A stretch of 8,683 nucleotides of DNA, from assembly GCA_002427975.1 (NCBI GenBank), contig DIZT01000196.1:1957-10639 (forward strand), read 5' to 3'. Source of the stretch: Micrococcaceae bacterium UBA6021. Lineage in GTDB: Bacteria > Actinomycetota > Actinomycetes > Actinomycetales > Micrococcaceae. The translations under genes were made by a program, and so were the position numbers. The notes beneath the pieces were generated by a model, which worked only from the letters and a program-made list of their open reading frames with translations, was not told where the DNA came from and did no database searches. Within the stretch, counting starts at the first letter, position 1. Each line of letters opens with the position of its first letter. Of the stretch, positions 5,467-8,683 are shown piece by piece.

Positions 5467-7578
5467 TTACTTTTCCACGAGGGTGAGGACGTCGTAGGTG
5501 GCCACGATGTCGTCATCCTGGTTGGTCAGAAGCGCGTCCCAGGCCACTTCGCCGTATTCGTCGGTTTCGCGCGGGGTGATCTTCTTGGCCGTCAGGGTGA
5601 CCCGGATGGAGTCGCCAGCCGCCACCGGCGTGATGAAGCGCAGGTTCTCCAACCCGTAGTTGGCCAGGACCGGGCCCGGCGCCGGCTCCACAAACAGCCC
5701 GGCGGCCCAGCTCAGCAGCAGATACCCGTGCGCCACAATGCCCGGGAAGAACGGGTTGGCTTCGGCTGCTTCCTGGTTGGTGTGGGCGTAGAAGGTGTCT
5801 CCGGTGGAGTTGGCGAACGCCGTGATGTCCGCCAGGCCCACTTCACGCAGGCCGGAGCGGATGGCGTCGCCAATGTGCAGCGTTTCCAGCGACTTCCGGA
5901 ACGGGTGCTGCCCTTCGGTGTCCAGCGTGAAGTTGCGGTCGGCGCCGGCGTGCCAGACGCCGGTGACGGCGGTCAGCATGTTCGGGGAGCCCTGGATGGC
6001 GGTCCGCTGCATGTGGTGCATGATCGAGCGGATGCCGCCGAGCTCCTCGCCGCCGCCGGCGCGGCCGGGGCCGCCGTGGACCAGGTGCGGGACCGGGGAG
6101 CCGTGGCCGGTGGAGGTGCGCGCGTCCTCGCGGTTGAGCATGAGCACGCGGCCGTGGTGGGCGGCGATGCCCATCACGAGTTCCTCCGCCACGGACGGGT
6201 CGTTGGTGCAGACCGAGGCAACCAGGGAGCCGCCGCCGCGGGCGGCGAGGCGGACGGCGTCGGCCAGGTCGGTGTAGCCGATCACCGAGGATACCGGGCC
6301 GAACGCCTCAAGCGAGTGGATCTCGTCAGCTTCCGGATCGGACCAGCTCAGCAGCACCGGGGACATAAAAGCACCATCCTCAACGACGCCGATGCTTCCG
6401 TCCGCGCTGGTGACCTTCGGCGCATCGAGGGTGCCGTACGCCAGTTCGCCGCCGGCGTCGAGCATGGCCTGGACGGCCGCGCGGACGTCGGCGAGCTGCT
6501 CGCGGGAGGCCAGGGCCCCCATGGTGACGCCCTCGGCGCGGGGGTCACCCAGCACCACGCGTTCCCGGATCCGCTCCCCCACGGCGGCAACGACGTCGGG
6601 CACCACTTCCTGCGGCACGATCGCGCGGCGGATGGAGGTACACTTCTGCCCGGCCTTGGCGGTCATCTCGGTGACGAGGGACTTGATAAACGCGTCGAAT
6701 TCCGGCGTGCCCTTGACGGCATCCGGGCCCAGGATCGCAGCGTTCAGCGAATCGGTCTCCGAAGTGAAGCGCACCCCGCCCTTGACCACGTTGACGTGGG
6801 ACTTGAGCGCATTGGCCGTGGAGGCGGAGCCGGTGAAGGACACCAGGTCCCGGTAGTCCAGCACGTCCAGGAGCCCGCGGACGGACCCGGAGATCAGCTG
6901 CAGCGAGCCCTTGGGCAGGATGTTGGATTCGATGATCGCCTTCACCACGGCCGCCGCCACATAGCCGGTGGGGGTAGCGGGCTTGACGATGGTGGGCACC
7001 CCGGCGATGAAGGCCGGGGCGAGCTTCTCGAGCATTCCCCAGACCGGGAAGTTGAATGCATTGATCTGCACGGCGACGCCCGGGATGCGGGTGTAGATGT
7101 GTTCTCCGGCGAACGATCCGTCCTTCGACAGCACCTCCATGGGGCCGTCCACCACCACCTGGGAGTTGGGCAGCTCGCGCCGGCCCTTGGAGCCGAACGT
7201 GAAGAGGACGCCGATGCCGCCGTCGATGTCGATCATTGAGTCGATCTTCGTGGCGCCGGTCTGGGCGGAGAACGTGTAGAAGTGCTCGCGCCGGGCGTTC
7301 AGGTACTGCGCCAGCTCCTTGAGCTTGAGGGCGCGCTGGTGGAAGGTCAGCTTGCCCAGTTCCGTCTGTCCGGTGGTGCGGCCGTAGTCCACGACGGCGG
7401 CCAGGTCCAGTCCGTCGGTGCTCACCTTAGCCAGGATTTCCCCGGTGCTCGCATCACGCACGGGGACGGCGGAAGCTGCCGAACCGGCGTCGGGAGTCCA
7501 CCAGGAATCCTCGATGAAACTCGGAACGGTCTCCACCGTCTCCAAGGAGGATTGGGGGGCGGTAGTGGTTGTGGTCAT
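5467..7578 (-). CDS. paaZ: Bifunctional ring-opening enzyme PaaZ (aldehyde dehydrogenase plus MaoC hydratase)
   Basis: PaaZ hydrolyses and opens the oxepin-CoA ring made from epoxidised phenylacetyl-CoA, then oxidises the resulting aldehyde to 3-oxo-5,6-didehydrosuberyl-CoA. Residues 1 to about 525 form an aldehyde dehydrogenase with NAFNFPVWG (173-181), IVKPATPTG (197-205), FTGS (248-251), the general base Glu274 (TSETDSLN) and the nucleophile Cys313 (GQKCTS). The 39-residue Glu-Cys spacing equals that recalled for E. coli PaaZ (256/295). Residues about 555-700 form a MaoC-like (R)-hydratase with catalytic Asp594 and His599 in GDTFYAH, then FPGIVAHGYLLLSWAAGLF. At 703 residues it is full length with both active sites intact. 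The ATG at 7578 is chosen because GGAAGGA lies at 7589-7595; a TTG ten codons upstream adds nothing conserved. It diverges from the thiolase gene. Confidence 0.95.
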   Translation of the reverse strand: MTTTTTAPQSSLETVETVPSFIEDSWWTPDAGSAASAVPVRDASTGEILAKVSTDGLDLAAVVDYGRTTGQTELGKLTFHQRALKLKELAQYLNARREHFYTFSAQTGATKIDSMIDIDGGIGVLFTFGSKGRRELPNSQVVVDGPMEVLSKDGSFAGEHIYTRIPGVAVQINAFNFPVWGMLEKLAPAFIAGVPTIVKPATPTGYVAAAVVKAIIESNILPKGSLQLISGSVRGLLDVLDYRDLVSFTGSASTANALKSHVNVVKGGVRFTSETDSLNAAILGPDAVKGTPEFDAFIKSLVTEMTAKAGQKCTSIRRAIVPQEVVPDVVAAVGERIRERVVLGDPRAEGVTMGALASREQLADVRAAVQAMLDAGGELAYGTLDAPKVTSADGSIGVVEDGAFMSPVLLSWSDPEADEIHSLEAFGPVSSVIGYTDLADAVRLAARGGGSLVASVCTNDPSVAEELVMGIAAHHGRVLMLNREDARTSTGHGSPVPHLVHGGPGRAGGGEELGGIRSIMHHMQRTAIQGSPNMLTAVTGVWHAGADRNFTLDTEGQHPFRKSLETLHIGDAIRSGLREVGLADITAFANSTGDTFYAHTNQEAAEANPFFPGIVAHGYLLLSWAAGLFVEPAPGPVLANYGLENLRFITPVAAGDSIRVTLTAKKITPRETDEYGEVAWDALLTNQDDDIVATYDVLTLVEK

Positions 7579-7626
7579 CGTCGACGGGTCCTTCCAACAC
7601 GGGGACAAAAGTACGGGCAGACAATT

Positions 7627-7648
7627 ACTGACCGTCCGTTCGGTAATT
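7627..7648. promoter_or_regulatory. PaaR-like operator 2, paaZ side
   Basis: The core ACCGTCCGTTCGGT (7631-7644) fits ACCGNNCGNNCGGT exactly, flanked on the left by ACTG and on the right by AATT, close to the extended PaaR palindrome recalled for C. glutamicum. It is the best of the three sites. It lies 48 bases upstream of the paaZ start codon, where a bound repressor would block initiation or early elongation. Confidence 0.75.
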
Positions 7649-7747
7649 TGTTCAGATTACATCACCAGCCGGGTCTCTGCCAGATGCCCCAATGCGGATC
7701 CGAAGACGTGGCCGAGGTTGACCGACCACGAGCGACGTGCGATCTTT

Positions 7748-7769
7748 ATAGAACGAACGGTCGGTAATT
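7748..7769. promoter_or_regulatory. PaaR-like operator 3, thiolase side
   Basis: The core AACGAACGGTCGGT (7752-7765) fits ACCGNNCGNNCGGT at all but one fixed position, and its right half with flank, CGGTAATT, is identical to operator 2. It overlaps the candidate -10 TATAGA and lies 42 bases before the thiolase start. The centres of operators 2 and 3 are 121 bases apart. Confidence 0.7.
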
Positions 7770-7811
7770 GATTCCTCTTCCGGCCCCACTCCCTGGTGTA
7801 AGGATGTTCTT

Positions 7812-8683
7812 ATGGTCGAGGCTTTCCTTGTTGGCGGCGTCCGCACTCCGGTGGGCAGGTACGGCGGCGCGCTCTCGGCGGTCCGTCCGGATGATCTGGC
7901 TGCCCTGGTGATCCGCGAGGCCGTGTCCCGCGCAGGCCTTGATCCGGACAGGATCGAGGAAGTCATCCTGGGCAACGCGAACGGTGCGGGTGAAGAAAAC
8001 CGGAACGTTGCCCGGATGGCCACCCTGCTGGCCGGACTTCCCCTCCACATCCCCGGCATCACCGTCAACCGGCTCTGCGCTTCCGGGCTGAGCGCCATCA
8101 TCCAGGCCAGCCAGATGATCAAGTCCGGTGCCGCAGACGTTGTGATCGCCGGCGGAGTGGAGTCCATGAGCCGGGCACCGTGGGTCCAGGAAAAACCCGC
8201 GACGGCGTTTGCCAAGCCAGGTCAGATTTTCGATACCTCCATCGGCTGGCGCTTTGTTAACCCCCTGTTCCAGCAGGGCGGCCTGGCGCGGGACGGCAAG
8301 ATGACGTACTCCATGCCGGAAACCGCCGAAGAAGTGGCCCGCGTGGACGGCATCACCCGCGAGGATGCCGACGCCTTCGCGGTCCGCTCCCATGAGCGTT
8401 CCCTCGCCGCGATAGCTGCGGGCCGCTTCACAGCCGAGATCGTGCCTGTGACGGTCAAGACCCGCAAGGGCGAAACCGTGGTGGACATAGACGAAGGCCC
8501 GCGCGCCGGCACCACCCTGGAGGTCCTCGCCGGGCTGCGCCCCGTGGTCCCGGGCGGTTCGGTGGTCACCGCCGGCAACTCCTCCACGCTGAACGACGGC
8601 GCTTCGGCGATCATCGTCGCGTCGGAGGCCGCCATCGCGCGGCTGGGCCTGACGCCCCGCGCCCGCATCATCGACGGCGCCTC
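7812..8683 (+). CDS. paaJ: 3-oxoadipyl-CoA / 3-oxo-5,6-didehydrosuberyl-CoA thiolase (3' end outside the window)
   Basis: A thiolase that cleaves beta-ketoacyl-CoA with CoA to release acetyl-CoA. In phenylacetate breakdown this enzyme acts twice, on the product of PaaZ and on 3-oxoadipyl-CoA, where it yields succinyl-CoA. The first 290 codons are present, out of about 400 for the family. Visible features are VRTPVGRYGGAL at the N-terminus, GEENRNVARMA, the acylated cysteine Cys89 in TVNRLCASGLSA, AGGVESMSRAP, and TAGNSSTLNDGASA. The C-terminal GHP histidine and second cysteine lie outside the window. The start is supported by AAGGA at 7800-7804, seven bases upstream. The substrate is inferred from PcaF-like motifs and from its position beside paaZ; a general acetyl-CoA acetyltransferase is the alternative. 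The symbol pcaF would be equally defensible from sequence alone. Confidence 0.88.
   Translation, partial: MVEAFLVGGVRTPVGRYGGALSAVRPDDLAALVIREAVSRAGLDPDRIEEVILGNANGAGEENRNVARMATLLAGLPLHIPGITVNRLCASGLSAIIQASQMIKSGAADVVIAGGVESMSRAPWVQEKPATAFAKPGQIFDTSIGWRFVNPLFQQGGLARDGKMTYSMPETAEEVARVDGITREDADAFAVRSHERSLAAIAAGRFTAEIVPVTVKTRKGETVVDIDEGPRAGTTLEVLAGLRPVVPGGSVVTAGNSSTLNDGASAIIVASEAAIARLGLTPRARIIDGA

Larger units (their letters stand above)
7579..7811. promoter_or_regulatory. Divergent control region between paaZ and the thiolase gene
   Basis: This 233-base gap is AT-richer than its surroundings and contains two PaaR-like operators placed nearly symmetrically, 48 bases from the paaZ start and 42 bases from the thiolase start. 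For the thiolase gene, TATAGA (7747-7752) is a possible -10 overlapping the right operator. For paaZ, TAATCT (minus strand, 7654-7659) with CTGGCA (7678-7683) is a weak candidate lying just upstream of the left operator. TTGACC at 7718-7723 resembles a -35 but lacks a good -10 at normal spacing. No open reading frame of its own is supported. Confidence 0.6.

Noticed and set aside
5728..7239. A 503-codon open frame on the plus strand opposite paaZ
   Set aside because: It is a shadow of a strongly conserved gene in high-GC DNA. The translation is rich in Gly, His, Val and Arg with no recognisable domain, and paaZ has intact motifs along the whole stretch.
7718..7752. A promoter made of TTGACC and TATAGA before the thiolase gene
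   Set aside because: The spacer would be 23 bases, too long for a housekeeping promoter, so the two hexamers are not paired here.

Overview
The window is high-GC DNA with actinobacterial character. The GC-rich codon use, the full-length three-domain Pta, the PaaR-type regulation of phenylacetate genes and the imperfect palindromes in the gene gaps would all fit Arthrobacter, Pseudarthrobacter or a close relative in the Micrococcaceae. The genus is an inference from gene style; no marker gene is present. No rRNA, tRNA, CRISPR array, transposase or phage gene was seen.

Left part (1-2355). The window opens inside a single-pass membrane protein with a proline-rich tail, followed on the same strand by a 60-residue DUF4177-like protein. 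These converge on ackA (acetate kinase, minus strand). Upstream of ackA, on the opposite strand, is a small, very acidic, apparently disordered protein of 86 residues. It separates ackA from pta, two genes that are usually adjacent in one operon.

Middle part (2362-5311). pta encodes a full-length phosphate acetyltransferase with P-loop, DRTGG and catalytic domains. It is divergent from a TetR-family regulator that best fits PaaR, the repressor of phenylacetate catabolism. A palindromic repeat in the gap between them is an 85% identical copy of one that overlaps the 3' end of ackA.

Right part (5312-8683). The regulator converges with paaZ (minus strand), which encodes the two-domain ring-opening enzyme of aerobic phenylacetyl-CoA breakdown. 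paaZ is divergent from a 3-oxoadipyl-CoA thiolase gene that runs off the right edge. The 233-bp gap between paaZ and the thiolase gene holds two PaaR-like palindromes, one facing each gene, and a third lies immediately before the regulator gene. Together these suggest a self-regulated regulon.

How the parts connect: PaaZ and the thiolase act in the lower phenylacetate route, which releases acetyl-CoA and succinyl-CoA. Pta and AckA interconvert acetyl-CoA and acetate with gain or use of ATP. The most unusual content is not coding. Three unrelated palindromic element families sit in four gene gaps: a two-copy repeat that supplies the ackA stop codon, a nested double palindrome beside paaZ, and a hairpin whose only mispairs are all G-U in one transcript direction.
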